Of a stretch of 64,000 nt of DNA, positions 45,801-55,004 are shown in pieces. How positions within the stretch are numbered: the stretch's first letter is position 1; each line of letters begins with the position of its first letter. Under the pieces are notes generated by a model. That model made no database searches. It was given only the letters and a program-made list of their open reading frames with translations, and was not told the DNA's origin. The position numbers were made by a program, and so were the translations under genes. The DNA comes from Candidatus Hydrogenedentota bacterium (GTDB lineage Bacteria > Hydrogenedentota > Hydrogenedentia > Hydrogenedentales > JAGMZX01): contig JAKQEQ010000111.1 in assembly GCA_029556545.1 (NCBI GenBank), positions 46,913 through 110,912 on the forward strand. The letters are read 5' to 3'.

Positions 45801-48695
45801 TCATTCACCCGAGGGCAAGTCGATCCTGCACGGGGCGCGGCGCGCCGTGATCCAGCACACGATCGCCAGGATCACGAGGACGACCACGCTAATCACGGTA
45901 AGCAGGTTGCGACTCGCCCCAATGAACGGCTGGATGTTGAGCACCACCACGCCGACGAGGGTCGCCGCGGTGAGGAACAGCGTGCCGAAACGACAGGTGA
46001 ACCGGCGCGCGGGCGTCTTCGGGAACGCCCACCCTTCGAGCGCCGTAAGCAGCGCGGGCAGCAGGAACAGCGTGCCCACGCCCGAGACCAGCAGGATCGC
46101 CGCCATGAACACGCCGACGGTCACGTAGGGCATGAGCGGCGCGGCCAGCAGCGGCAGGAACCCGACGGCGATGACGATGACGTTGCGCATGATCGCGCGG
46201 GCCGGCTCGCCGAAGACCTCGACGTGGGCGGCCTCCCACGAGCCGCACTTCTCGTACAGCATCGCGGCGCGGGCGAGGAAGTGGATCGCGAAGTCGATGG
46301 CCATGCCGAGGGTCAACGCGGACAGCACGGCGACCGGCATGTCGTAGTCCTTGCCGATCAGGCCGATGACGCCGTAGATAAGGCCGATCGTGATGGTGAG
46401 GGGGATCATCGAGAGGATGCCCCAGATGCCGCTGCGGAACAGGATAATCATCATGAACAGTACGATGAGGAAGGAGCCGAGGAACGAGGACAACATGCCC
46501 CAGACCATCTTCTCCTGCCAGATGACGTTGATGTACGTGAGACCGAACCATTCGAGGGCCAGCCCGGCGGGCGGCGGGTCCTGCGCGGCGAATTCCGCGA
46601 CGGCGTCCACGACGCGGCTCATGTCCTGGTTGTCGCCCCCGCGCAACTGCACCCAGACGCTCACCTGCTGATAGTCGCTGGTCACGAAGTGCCAGAGGTC
46701 ATTCATGCGGCGGTTCCCGTTCTGAAACTGATCGAGGCACTCGCCGATCATGCGCTGCCGCTCCGGGATCGTGAAGTGCGCCTCGTCGCCGCCGAACAGG
46801 TCGCGGTGCACCGTCTTCACGATGTCCGCGACCGAGTTGGACTTGCCCACCAACGGTCTTTCCGCGTATTCCGGCTGTGTCACCGTCGCAAGCCGCGCCT
46901 GCAACCGGTCCATCCACTGGAGCGCCTCGGGGCGCTTGAAGACCTCCTCGTCGAGCAGTTGCGCATCGAGGAAGTACATAACCTCCTCCCAGTCGTAGCG
47001 ATCTTCGGCGTTTTGATCGCGGGCGACGTCGCGCCGCGCGCCCGCGAACGCCTGGAGCCGCTTCACGAGATCGATGCGGCGCGGGGTCTCCGGCGCGGCG
47101 GCGGCGAGTTCCGCTTTCACCTCCGTCACCAGCGGCGCTAGGCCGTACTCCGACGCAAAGTCATCGAGGCGCTTGGCCAGCGCGTCAGCGTATTCGACGA
47201 TATTCTCAGCCTCGGCGGGGCGTTCGAGGGCGATATAGGCCATGTACGTGCCGCCGAAATGCTCGTTGAGTACGGTGTCCGCGACGCGGATCGGGTGCGA
47301 CGCCTTGAACCATTTCGTCGGGTTGTCGTTTACGACGATCTTGGTCATGCCGAAGACGGTGACGGCAATCGCCGCCACGCCCAGGCCGAGCACGACCTTG
47401 ACGCGCCGATAGGTGAAGCCGCCGAGATAATCAAGGAATCGGCCCATGAGCGTGGCGTGGGCTTTCGCCTCGCTGTCGGGGGAATGGGTCGCGCCGAAGT
47501 TTTCGAGGCGCTTCTGCGGAATGAACATGACGAACGCCGGGATGAACGTCACGGTGAAAATCCACGCAAGCAGGACGCCCAACGCCACGAAAATGCCGAA
47601 GATTTGCACCGGCGGGATCGGCGTGATCGCCAGCGATCCGAACCCCGCCGCCGTCGTGAGCGACGTGTAGAGCATCGGCATGAAGAGCGTTTCCATGACG
47701 CTCGACATGGTCTTCCGGCGGTCGCGCGTCGCCTGGTACCGCTCGAAGAACTCCGAGAGGATGTGCACGGAGTCGAGCACGGCAATGGGCATGATGAAGA
47801 TGGGGATCATCGAACTCATGATATGCACGGTGTTGCCGGTCACGATGAGCAGCCCCATCGTCACAATAACGCTGACCATCGCGAGGATCATGGGCGACAA
47901 GATCAGCAGCAGCTTGCGGAAGAACACCAGCAGAAGGATGAAGATGACGAGCATGGCCAGCGGGGCGGATATGGCCATCTGGAGGAACATCTCGACGCCG
48001 AAGGTGTCGTTCGCCACGGGCAGGCCCGTGATGTGAAACTGCTCGGGGCCGCCGAGTTCCGCGATCTTGGCGTTCAGCGCGCGGTAGATGCGGTAACTCA
48101 CGTCCTTCGCGGTGATGGGCAGGTAGATGGCGAGCGCCTGCTCGTCCTCGCTGATGAGCGTGCCGCGGAAGAACGGCACGCGCAACGCCTTCTCGCGTAT
48201 TTCGAGCGCCTCGTCCTGTGTCGCGGGAGGTTCGGGCATCAGGTCCTCGAAGCGGATATCCATCTCGCCCGACGGAATAATGACGTTCATCTCGGACGGC
48301 GCGATCATGTCGGGCGGAATGACGCCGGCCTCGCGGCCATCCTGCTCCCAGCGCAGCGTCTTGGCGAACTCGGTGAGTTCGTATACCTTGCGAAGCGTCT
48401 CGGGGTTGAACACGCCGTGATCGTGCGTCTCGTTCACGACGCCGACCACGATGATCTCGTGCAGCGCCATTTCGTCCTTCATGCGGTTATGAAAGACGCG
48501 GACGGGCTCGTCGCTGCCGAGCATGTTCTCCGGGTCGGTGTCCACCGTCACCCCGTGCAGCATGCCGAAGGTCCGCGGCCAGAGCGACGGCAACGCCACG
48601 AGTACGATCAACACCACGGCCAGCGCCGCCATCGCGCCCGCGATCACCCGCGGGTGGTCCAGGCTGAAATCCACCATGCGCTTTCCGATATTCAT
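45801..48695 (-). CDS. MMPL/RND-family membrane transporter
   Basis: 964-residue inner-membrane exporter of the RND superfamily (MMPL type), proton-driven, probably moving a lipid-like cargo to the LolA-like and barrel proteins. Two repeated halves each have one helix, a large periplasmic loop, then five helices. First half: MVDFSLDHPRVIAGAMAALA, GVTVDTDPENMLGSDEPVRV, then ISAPLAMLVIFILLLVFFRK and MIPIFIMPIAVLDSVHILSE. Second half: VKVVLGLGVAAIAVTVFGM, FLGSFLIVLFMMIILFRSG, VAVLSALTLGMAIDFAIHFL. The ATG at 48695 follows AAGGAG. A long open frame on the opposite strand (47259-48875) is a codon-bias shadow. Confidence 0.88.
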   Translation of the reverse strand: MNIGKRMVDFSLDHPRVIAGAMAALAVVLIVLVALPSLWPRTFGMLHGVTVDTDPENMLGSDEPVRVFHNRMKDEMALHEIIVVGVVNETHDHGVFNPETLRKVYELTEFAKTLRWEQDGREAGVIPPDMIAPSEMNVIIPSGEMDIRFEDLMPEPPATQDEALEIREKALRVPFFRGTLISEDEQALAIYLPITAKDVSYRIYRALNAKIAELGGPEQFHITGLPVANDTFGVEMFLQMAISAPLAMLVIFILLLVFFRKLLLILSPMILAMVSVIVTMGLLIVTGNTVHIMSSMIPIFIMPIAVLDSVHILSEFFERYQATRDRRKTMSSVMETLFMPMLYTSLTTAAGFGSLAITPIPPVQIFGIFVALGVLLAWIFTVTFIPAFVMFIPQKRLENFGATHSPDSEAKAHATLMGRFLDYLGGFTYRRVKVVLGLGVAAIAVTVFGMTKIVVNDNPTKWFKASHPIRVADTVLNEHFGGTYMAYIALERPAEAENIVEYADALAKRLDDFASEYGLAPLVTEVKAELAAAAPETPRRIDLVKRLQAFAGARRDVARDQNAEDRYDWEEVMYFLDAQLLDEEVFKRPEALQWMDRLQARLATVTQPEYAERPLVGKSNSVADIVKTVHRDLFGGDEAHFTIPERQRMIGECLDQFQNGNRRMNDLWHFVTSDYQQVSVWVQLRGGDNQDMSRVVDAVAEFAAQDPPPAGLALEWFGLTYINVIWQEKMVWGMLSSFLGSFLIVLFMMIILFRSGIWGILSMIPLTITIGLIYGVIGLIGKDYDMPVAVLSALTLGMAIDFAIHFLARAAMLYEKCGSWEAAHVEVFGEPARAIMRNVIVIAVGFLPLLAAPLMPYVTVGVFMAAILLVSGVGTLFLLPALLTALEGWAFPKTPARRFTCRFGTLFLTAATLVGVVVLNIQPFIGASRNLLTVISVVVLVILAIVCWITARRAPCRIDLPSGE

Positions 48696-48803
48696 TCGCC
48701 TCGCTCCTTGTCAGGCGGTCCCGCGCCACGGGATCCAACGAACGTTATGGACGCACGACAGCGTATGCCCCCGCCCCGCAACGACAATGCGCGTCGTCCG
48801 CCG

Positions 48804-49001
48804 TCACGCGCCGCCGCCGCGCAGTCCCGCCTTTTGGAGTATCCACATCATGGGACACCAATCGGTTATGCCTGATTGAAACAGGTTGAGCCCGACAAAG
48901 GCCGTGAACCACAGCCAATGCGGACTGTGCCAGACCGACAGCCCGACACTCAGCAGGATGAAAGTCCCCGCGATCAATCGTAATGCGCGCTCGATAGTCA
49001 T
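48804..49001 (-). CDS. DUF2892-type small membrane protein (YgaP-tail-like)
   Basis: 65 residues: MTIERALRLIAGTFILLSVG, then LWFTAFVGLNLFQSGITDWC and PMMWILQKAGL. This pair of membrane helices with the N-L-F-Q-S and C-P motif is the DUF2892 family, often linked to rhodanese proteins, though none is adjacent here. The ATG at 49001 follows AGGAG by 8 nt. It stands between the MMPL operon and a 9-bp tandem repeat. Confidence 0.82.
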   Translation of the reverse strand: MTIERALRLIAGTFILLSVGLSVWHSPHWLWFTAFVGLNLFQSGITDWCPMMWILQKAGLRGGGA

Positions 49002-49120
49002 TACGCTGGACTCCTCTTGCTCGCCGCGACGGAGCGCCTGGGCGGGCACGCGGCGCGGCATCGTTTCGCGGCGTATTCTAGCGTATGAGGGCGCTCTTGC
49101 CAAAGAAACGGGACGCTATC

Positions 49121-49174
49121 GATCCGTCCGATCCGTCCGATCCGTCCGATCGGTCGGATCCGTCCGATCGGTCA
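49121..49174. repeat. 9-bp tandem repeat, six units
   Basis: Units GATCCGTCC (three times), GATCGGTCG, GATCCGTCC, GATCGGTCA. It lies just 3' of the aminotransferase stop codon (minus strand). Such arrays can vary in copy number between strains. Confidence 0.8.
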
Positions 49175-49181
49175 GGCGCGA

Positions 49182-50483
49182 TCAGCTTCCGACGTATTGG
49201 TCGATAGCCTCACGCAGGGTGCGGAAGACCCAGGCGCGCTTCGCGTCGTCCGTTTCGAGAAGCGTGAAGCGGAAGCCTTCGTGGTCGCACTGGAAGCCGG
49301 TAAGCGGCACGATCACGATGCCGGTGGCGCCCATGAGGTAATAAACGAACCGCTTGTCCGGCGTGACGCCCTCGACCAACTGCTCGATGCGCGCGCGGAT
49401 GCGCGGATCGTCGATGGGCAACGATTGATGGCTGTTCAGCACGCCGTCCTGGAACATGATGGTGTAGTAGAACGCGCCGCCGGGCTTGTTCGAGATGACC
49501 GCGTCGCATCCCTCGAACGCCTCGTAGGCTTCCTGGGCGCGCCTGGCGAACATGCTCGCGCGCCGTTCGAGGTGGCCGGCGTACCGCGGGTCGCTGTAGA
49601 TGCGCGGGATGGCCATCTGCGGCAGCGTGGTCGAGCAGACCTCGAGACGCTTCGCGGCGACAAGACTGTTCACGTAGGTTGCGAAGTTCTCGTCGACGTT
49701 CCGGTTGAGCACTTCGAGCCAGCCGCAGCGCGCGCCGGGCCAAGGCACTTCCTTGCTGATGCCGCGCATCGTGAGCGCGGGCACGTCGCCTATCCACTGG
49801 CTCATGTGCAGCTTGGGATAGCCCTCGTACACGATGTGCGCGTAAATCTCGTCGGCAATAATGAAGAGACCGAATTCACGGGCGATCTGCGCGATTTCCT
49901 CAAGCAGTTCGCGCGGATACACGGCGCCGGTCGGGTTGTCCGGCGACAGCAGCAAAATGCCCGCAATCGAGTCGTTGTAGCGCACCCGCTTGCGGATATC
50001 GTCCACATCGGGCAGCCAGCCGTTGCCCGGATCGAGTTGATACGTCACGTGGTTATAGCCCGAGTGGGCCGCCTCGGCGGACGAATGGGTGCTATAAGCG
50101 GGCGACGGGCCCAGCACGCGCGCCTCGCGCTTCAGGCCGCCGTACACCCGCGCCACCGCGTCGCCGATCCCGTTAAAGAAGATGATGTCGTCGGCCGTGA
50201 TCTGTACACCGCTAGGACGCTCATTGACATGCTGCGCGAGGAACTCGCGCGTCTCACGGACACCCGCCGTGTCGCAGTACGCGAAGGATATGGGCGTGTC
50301 GATGAGCCCGTGCAGGATGTCACGGATCCACGGTGTAATGGCCTCCCCCTTCTGCACGGGGTCGCCGATGTTCTCCCACGTGATCTCCTGTCCGAGATCG
50401 CGAACCTGATGCGCGACGGTGACGATCTCGCGAATCTCGTAGCGGAGGTTTTTCGCGCCTTCGTGAACAATGTCTCTTCTCAT
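49182..50483 (-). CDS. PLP-dependent class I/II aminotransferase (AlaA/AspC-like)
   Basis: Cytoplasmic transaminase; substrate not assignable from sequence alone. Fold type I landmarks: EITWENIGDPVQKG at the N-terminus, ILLLSPDNPTGAVYPRELLE, LFIIADEIYAHIVYEG (PLP-contacting Asp and Tyr), lysine in TMRGISKEVPWPGARCGW and FRFTLLETDD (Arg of the carboxylate clamp). Length 433. The start is MRRDIVHEGAKNLRYEIREI with GAGAAG 7 nt upstream. A sigma70 promoter at 50676-50648 leaves a leader of about 155 nt that can fold. Confidence 0.87.
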   Translation of the reverse strand: MRRDIVHEGAKNLRYEIREIVTVAHQVRDLGQEITWENIGDPVQKGEAITPWIRDILHGLIDTPISFAYCDTAGVRETREFLAQHVNERPSGVQITADDIIFFNGIGDAVARVYGGLKREARVLGPSPAYSTHSSAEAAHSGYNHVTYQLDPGNGWLPDVDDIRKRVRYNDSIAGILLLSPDNPTGAVYPRELLEEIAQIAREFGLFIIADEIYAHIVYEGYPKLHMSQWIGDVPALTMRGISKEVPWPGARCGWLEVLNRNVDENFATYVNSLVAAKRLEVCSTTLPQMAIPRIYSDPRYAGHLERRASMFARRAQEAYEAFEGCDAVISNKPGGAFYYTIMFQDGVLNSHQSLPIDDPRIRARIEQLVEGVTPDKRFVYYLMGATGIVIVPLTGFQCDHEGFRFTLLETDDAKRAWVFRTLREAIDQYVGS

Positions 50484-50647
50484 GATGATCTTCTCAAACG
50501 TGTCGGTTTACGCCTGCGCCTTGCCCGTTCGCGCGCCCCGATCGCGCCGACGGGGCGCGGCCTCGAACCATAAATGGACTCGCGGCGCCTGTTACTGAGG
50601 GAAACCCGGCGTCGCGCGGCCACTTCGCGCGAGTGGATGGGAACCGT

Positions 50648-50676
50648 ATGATATGCCGTTCTCGGGCGAAATGCAA
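50648..50676 (-). promoter_or_regulatory. sigma70-type promoter for the aminotransferase gene
   Basis: On the minus strand TTGCAT (50676-50671), 17-bp spacer, TATCAT (50653-50648). The leader contains a perfect GCGCCCCG/CGGGGCGC stem. Confidence 0.6.
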
Positions 50677-50687
50677 CGCGCGCGGGA

Positions 50688-52130
50688 TCAGCGGAACCGG
50701 AGCGCGAAGATATCGGCGTCCTTCATGACGAAGCGCAGGCGCACAGGCGACCCCGCAAGACCGCTCACGTCCGTGCTTCCGCCCCAGGAAACGGCGCGCT
50801 CGATGAAGTTGCCGATGAGCGTGGCGCTGTCCTCGATCGCGTACCCCGCGATGGGCGCGCCGTCGGGACGTTGTATCTCGACGCGCACGTCGCCCGCCGC
50901 CGAGGTCGCGAAGTTGAGGACCAGTTCCTTGCCGGCGAAGAGCAGCGGCTTGGTGACGCATTCGCCGCCGGCATACGGCGCGTTCACGGAGGCGAAGCCG
51001 TCGGTCCGCAGCACGTACCGCACGAGATGATGCGTCGGCTGGCCGTACTGGTGCTGGACAAACAGCGACATCTCGTGTTCGCCCGTCGGCACGATTCCCC
51101 AAGCGGGGTAGTTCGTGCGCGAGGTCCAGTTCTCAGGGCCGACGCCCGGCCGGATGAACCCTTCCATGAAGGTGCGGTCGTAGCGCGCGCCGCCGCGGCT
51201 GGTCATCAACACGCCGTCGCTGCAGTCGCCGGAATACGTTGCCTCGACGCCGAAGGCCGCCGCTTCCTCGTCGGAGACGATGCGCCGTCCGGGCATGAAC
51301 CGCGCCGCCAGCGCAACGTAAAGATGGGGCGCGCGAAAATAGGGGTGCGTCTGGTTGGTGTACAGGTGTTCGCGCGGCGTGCCGCCGTAATCCATCTCGA
51401 TGGGGGCCGTCCAGTTCACGAAATCGGGGGACGTGACGCGGCTCACGCTGCGGTACCCCGCGAATTCGCCCTCGGACCACGTGCGGTAATAGCAGACATA
51501 ACAACCCTCATGCTCGGACCAGAACGCCACGTTCTGCGAATCGAAAGCGCCCTGCGTAATAATCGGATCCTCCCGCCACTTGCGCCAGCGGAGGCCGTCG
51601 TTCGAGACGAAGACGTGGAGGCCCGTATGACTCGTGCCCGCAAGCGCCTTGTAGCGCTCATCCGCCGCTACGCCGGGCCGCGTATCGATGAACGGCGCGA
51701 AATTATGCGAGAACGGCGCCTGATCCGCGAGTACGACGTTGTTGTCCTCGTCGCCGTCCACCTCGAAGAGGCCCAACTCCGGCTTGGCCCAGTCAATGCC
51801 GTCCCGGCTTTCCGCGTAACAGGTCACCTCGGCGGCCGATCCGTCCTTCCCCGCCTGCGGCAATCCGCGATAATACATGCGGTACACGTCGCCGTCCTGG
51901 AATACCGTGACGTAGCCGCAGTACCGTCCCTCCCACGACGCGTCGAAGGCGATCGCCACGTCCGCCGGGCGCGGCTCGTGCAATTTCAGCGTCACGCCGC
52001 GCAGTTCCTCGATCAGCGTCCGGTCTACGAACAACTCGCGGCGGCTACCGATATCAACCGTTTCCTGCGCAATGGCCGCCGTTGTCGCCAACACGACAAC
52101 CGCGAACACCAGAGATGCGACGCGCTGCAT
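50688..52130 (-). CDS. Secreted glycosidase-like five-bladed propeller protein (GH32/GH43-like)
   Basis: Signal peptide MQRVASLVFAVVVLATTAAIAQ. The body resembles the bladed fold of GH32/GH43/GH130-type proteins common in Planctomycetota-like genomes: RRELFVDRTLIEELRGVTLK, VFQDGDVYRMYYRGLPQ, YAESRDGIDWAKPELGLFEV, VFVSNDGLRWRKWREDPI, VTSPDFVNWTAPIEM. The C-terminal about 100 residues form a beta-sandwich-like end (FAGKELVLNFATSAAGDVRV). Catalytic residues cannot be fixed by eye. Length 480. The ATG follows GGGAGG. Divergent from the Tat protein at 52279. Confidence 0.72.
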   Translation of the reverse strand: MQRVASLVFAVVVLATTAAIAQETVDIGSRRELFVDRTLIEELRGVTLKLHEPRPADVAIAFDASWEGRYCGYVTVFQDGDVYRMYYRGLPQAGKDGSAAEVTCYAESRDGIDWAKPELGLFEVDGDEDNNVVLADQAPFSHNFAPFIDTRPGVAADERYKALAGTSHTGLHVFVSNDGLRWRKWREDPIITQGAFDSQNVAFWSEHEGCYVCYYRTWSEGEFAGYRSVSRVTSPDFVNWTAPIEMDYGGTPREHLYTNQTHPYFRAPHLYVALAARFMPGRRIVSDEEAAAFGVEATYSGDCSDGVLMTSRGGARYDRTFMEGFIRPGVGPENWTSRTNYPAWGIVPTGEHEMSLFVQHQYGQPTHHLVRYVLRTDGFASVNAPYAGGECVTKPLLFAGKELVLNFATSAAGDVRVEIQRPDGAPIAGYAIEDSATLIGNFIERAVSWGGSTDVSGLAGSPVRLRFVMKDADIFALRFR

Positions 52131-52278
52131 GACGGTTCCCTCCCGAAAAGTTAAAGGGACAGACTACGAGACATTTGCCCCTCGGTCAGGTCGAGCTAGT
52201 GCATTCTATGTTCCTGAAATGTTGAATTTCCAGACGCTGATTTGTAGTGTGTCATTGTTCAACGGGGAGACACACGCC

Positions 52279-53742
52279 ATGACATCCGAGTACAGCCGCA
52301 GAACGTTCCTGAAATCCACTATGGCCTTGTCGGCGGCGGCCGCCGCCTTACCTGGGGTGAATAGGAGCGCGTTCGGGGCCGCCTTGGCGCCGACGCCCCG
52401 TGCCAAGCAGCCCGCCAGGGTCCGGGGCGCATTCTTCTATCCCCCGGCGCAGGTGGTCCTCGACGGCCAGTGTGAGGACGGCTGGAGCGCGCACCAGTGG
52501 TCCACCTGGCCGGGCAACCAATTCGAGCCCGAAGAACAGCAGCGCAAGTTCCTGGCCGAACTGCGGCGGATTATCCAGGGGCTGGACCTCGAACTCATCA
52601 TGGACGAGGGGCCCATCTACACGGACGCGGCGATTCAGGCATTCATCGGCGAGGTTCAGGCGAGCAAGCCGGACGCATTGCTGCTGTTCAACTTCTGGAA
52701 CAGTTTCAGCGCGAAGCTCTTCCCCATTCTCGACGCCTTTGACGGCCCGATTATCCTGTACCATCCGCTGGGCGCGAGTCATCAATTGCCGCCGGAGCGG
52801 TTCCGCACCGCGCCGCGCCTCCAGTACATCCATTCGATCGAGCATTACGACGCGCTGGAAGCGGGCTTGCGCGCCGTTCACGCGAAAACGCGCATGGCCA
52901 GGAGCAAAGTCCTGCGGGTCTCGGGCCGCCTCGAGCAGGAAGCCGACGACACCGAGCCGTTCTTCGGCCTGCCCGTCCACGGCGTGCCCGCGGCCCATTT
53001 TAACGACCTCTTCGACGCGACGGCGCTAACGGACGACATGCGGCGGCTGGCGCGGCGCGTGCGCAAGGGCGCGCGCAACGTGACCGATCTCAGCGACGAG
53101 GCGTTTGCGGATGCCGTGCGCGCGCACGGGGCCGTCCTGGAACTCATGAAGCGCCACGACGCCGATGCCATCACAATCGAATGCCTCTTCCTCAAGCACC
53201 GCAAGCCCTGCCTCAGCTTCTCCCTGAACAATGGCGCGCTGGTCCCCTGCGGCTGCGAGAACGACCTCAACGCGACGCTGTCGTTGATGCTGGGCGCGAA
53301 CCTGTTCGGCGTGGGCGGCTTCCAGCACAACCCCGAGTTCGACACGGTCGAGAACCTCTACTTCGGCGCGCATTGCACATGCGCCACGCAACTGCACGGC
53401 CCGGGCAAGGAGGAGGCGCCTTATATCCTGCGCCCCTTCTTCCACCAACTGCCCAAGACGCTCGCCCTCGATGTGCAATGGCCGGCGGGCGATCCCGTGA
53501 CCCTCTTCAAGTACCAGAGCGACGGTCCCCTGCTGCACGCCTGGGCGGGCGAGATCGTGTCGTCGCCCGCGTGCCCGCCGGCGGGCGGCTGCGCCACGCG
53601 GGTGTTGGTGCGCCTGCGGGACGTCGACAACGTGTGCGACGTGTATCCGGGGCCGCACCCGGCGCTCTTCCACGGCGACCACGCGCGGCGCGCGAAGACG
53701 TTCGCGAAGTTGTACGGACTGGATCTGCGGACGAACGGCTGA
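52279..53742 (+). CDS. Tat-exported L-fucose/L-arabinose isomerase-fold protein
   Basis: A twin-arginine signal (YSRRTFLKSTMALSAAAAAL) starts a 487-residue protein. The segment KPCLSFSLNNGALVPCGCEN followed by DLNATLSLMLGANLFGVGGF resembles the C-E-x-D substrate region of L-fucose isomerase-like proteins, and DAIQAFIGEVQASKPDALLL-type Rossmann segments precede it. Function as an isomerase is unproven; secreted relatives are common in Planctomycetota-like genomes. The ATG lies 9 nt after GGGGAG. Divergently transcribed from the glycosidase-like gene, with which it may share a substrate. Confidence 0.65.
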   Translation: MTSEYSRRTFLKSTMALSAAAAALPGVNRSAFGAALAPTPRAKQPARVRGAFFYPPAQVVLDGQCEDGWSAHQWSTWPGNQFEPEEQQRKFLAELRRIIQGLDLELIMDEGPIYTDAAIQAFIGEVQASKPDALLLFNFWNSFSAKLFPILDAFDGPIILYHPLGASHQLPPERFRTAPRLQYIHSIEHYDALEAGLRAVHAKTRMARSKVLRVSGRLEQEADDTEPFFGLPVHGVPAAHFNDLFDATALTDDMRRLARRVRKGARNVTDLSDEAFADAVRAHGAVLELMKRHDADAITIECLFLKHRKPCLSFSLNNGALVPCGCENDLNATLSLMLGANLFGVGGFQHNPEFDTVENLYFGAHCTCATQLHGPGKEEAPYILRPFFHQLPKTLALDVQWPAGDPVTLFKYQSDGPLLHAWAGEIVSSPACPPAGGCATRVLVRLRDVDNVCDVYPGPHPALFHGDHARRAKTFAKLYGLDLRTNG

Positions 53743-53762
53743 GCGTCAAGCGCATGATCGCA

Positions 53763-53792
53763 TTGACTGCCGCCGCGTCGCGGGGCTATCCT
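53763..53792 (+). promoter_or_regulatory. sigma70-type promoter and hairpin before the ABC ATPase gene
   Basis: TTGACT (53763-53768), 18-bp spacer, TATCCT (53787-53792). CTACGC/GCGTAG (53791-53796, 53802-53807) forms a hairpin starting at the -10 box, a possible operator. Confidence 0.5.
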
Positions 53793-53841
53793 ACGCGCGA
53801 AGCGTAGGGGCATATACACAAGTACGGAGGCAAGACCGGCT

Positions 53842-54948
53842 ATGGCAAGGGTCGAACTCAAGAACGTGCGCAAGGTCTACCCCGGCAACGTCGAGGCCGT
53901 CAAGAACGCGACCTTGACCATCGAGGACAAGGAGTTCGTCGTCCTCGTCGGGCCCTCCGGCTGCGGCAAATCGACCACCCTGCGGATGATCGCGGGCCTC
54001 GAAGAGATCACCGAGGGCGAAATCCTCATCGGGGACCGCGTGGTCAACGACGTGCCGCCGAAGAACCGCGACATCGCGATGGTGTTCCAGAATTACGCCC
54101 TCTACCCGCACATGACCGTTTTCAAGAACATGGCGTTCGGGCTGATCCTGCGGCGGTATCCCAAGGCCGAGATCAAGAAGCGGGTCAACGAGGCGGCGGA
54201 AATCCTGGGCATCACCGAGTTGCTGGACCGCAAACCCAAGGCGCTGTCGGGCGGCCAGCGGCAGCGCGTGGCCGTGGGCCGCGCCATCGTGCGGAACCCG
54301 AAGGTGTTCCTGTTTGATGAGCCGCTGTCGAACCTCGACGCGAAGCTGCGCGTGCAGATGCGCGCGGAAATCTCGAAACTGCACACGCGCCTTCAGTCCA
54401 CGATGATCTACGTTACCCACGATCAGGTCGAGGCCATGACGATGGGCGACCGGATCGTCGTCATGCTCGACGGGGAAATCCAGCAAGTAGCGACGCCGCT
54501 GAACCTGTACCACCGGCCCACCAACAAGTTCGTCGCGGGATTCATCGGCAGCCCGCCCATGAACATGATTGACGGCACGCTCGTGGCCGAAAACGGCCAC
54601 CTGCGCTTCCGGGACGACTCCGGCGTGATCAACCTGATCGTTCCCGCCGCGAAGCGCGACGCCATCGCCTCCTACGTGGGCAAGCGCGTGACCTGCGGCA
54701 TTCGCCCCGAATTCATGAACGAGAACCCGACCCAGCACTTCATCGACGGCGCCAGTCTCGAGGCGAAGGTCGAGGTCGTCGAGCCGATGGGATCCGAGAC
54801 GTACCTCTATCTCGATCTCGGCGGCCAGTCCATAACGGCCCGCGTGAAAACGGACCACGAGCCCGAGGTCGGGAAGCCGCATATCATCGACGTCATCCCC
54901 GACAACATCCACTTCTTCGACCGGGACAGCGAATTGACCATCGTCTGA
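53842..54948 (+). CDS. ABC transporter ATP-binding protein, UgpC/MsmK/MalK type
   Basis: Energising subunit of a carbohydrate ABC importer. Walker A GPSGCGKST near residue 37, Q-loop FQNYALYPHMTV, signature LSGGQRQRVAVGRAIV, Walker B VFLFDEPLSNLDAKLR, H-loop YVTHDQVEAMT. The C-terminal third is the TOBE/regulatory domain (GSPPMNMIDGTLV, VTCGIRPEFM). 368 residues, standard. No permease or binding-protein genes flank it, so it probably serves several transporters as MsmK does. The ATG lies 11 nt after GGAGG. Confidence 0.93.
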   Translation: MARVELKNVRKVYPGNVEAVKNATLTIEDKEFVVLVGPSGCGKSTTLRMIAGLEEITEGEILIGDRVVNDVPPKNRDIAMVFQNYALYPHMTVFKNMAFGLILRRYPKAEIKKRVNEAAEILGITELLDRKPKALSGGQRQRVAVGRAIVRNPKVFLFDEPLSNLDAKLRVQMRAEISKLHTRLQSTMIYVTHDQVEAMTMGDRIVVMLDGEIQQVATPLNLYHRPTNKFVAGFIGSPPMNMIDGTLVAENGHLRFRDDSGVINLIVPAAKRDAIASYVGKRVTCGIRPEFMNENPTQHFIDGASLEAKVEVVEPMGSETYLYLDLGGQSITARVKTDHEPEVGKPHIIDVIPDNIHFFDRDSELTIV

Positions 54949-55004
54949 GCGCAAGAAGAGGACGCAGTACAAATGCGCGCCGACGGCTATGAAGGAGAGA
55001 CAAC

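Noticed and set aside
47259-48875. A 538-residue open frame on the plus strand across the MMPL gene
   Set aside because: Histidine/arginine/aspartate-rich, no family resemblance, antisense to an unmistakable transporter.
49121-49174. CRISPR-like array
   Set aside because: Units of 9 bp follow each other with no spacers; there are no cas genes.
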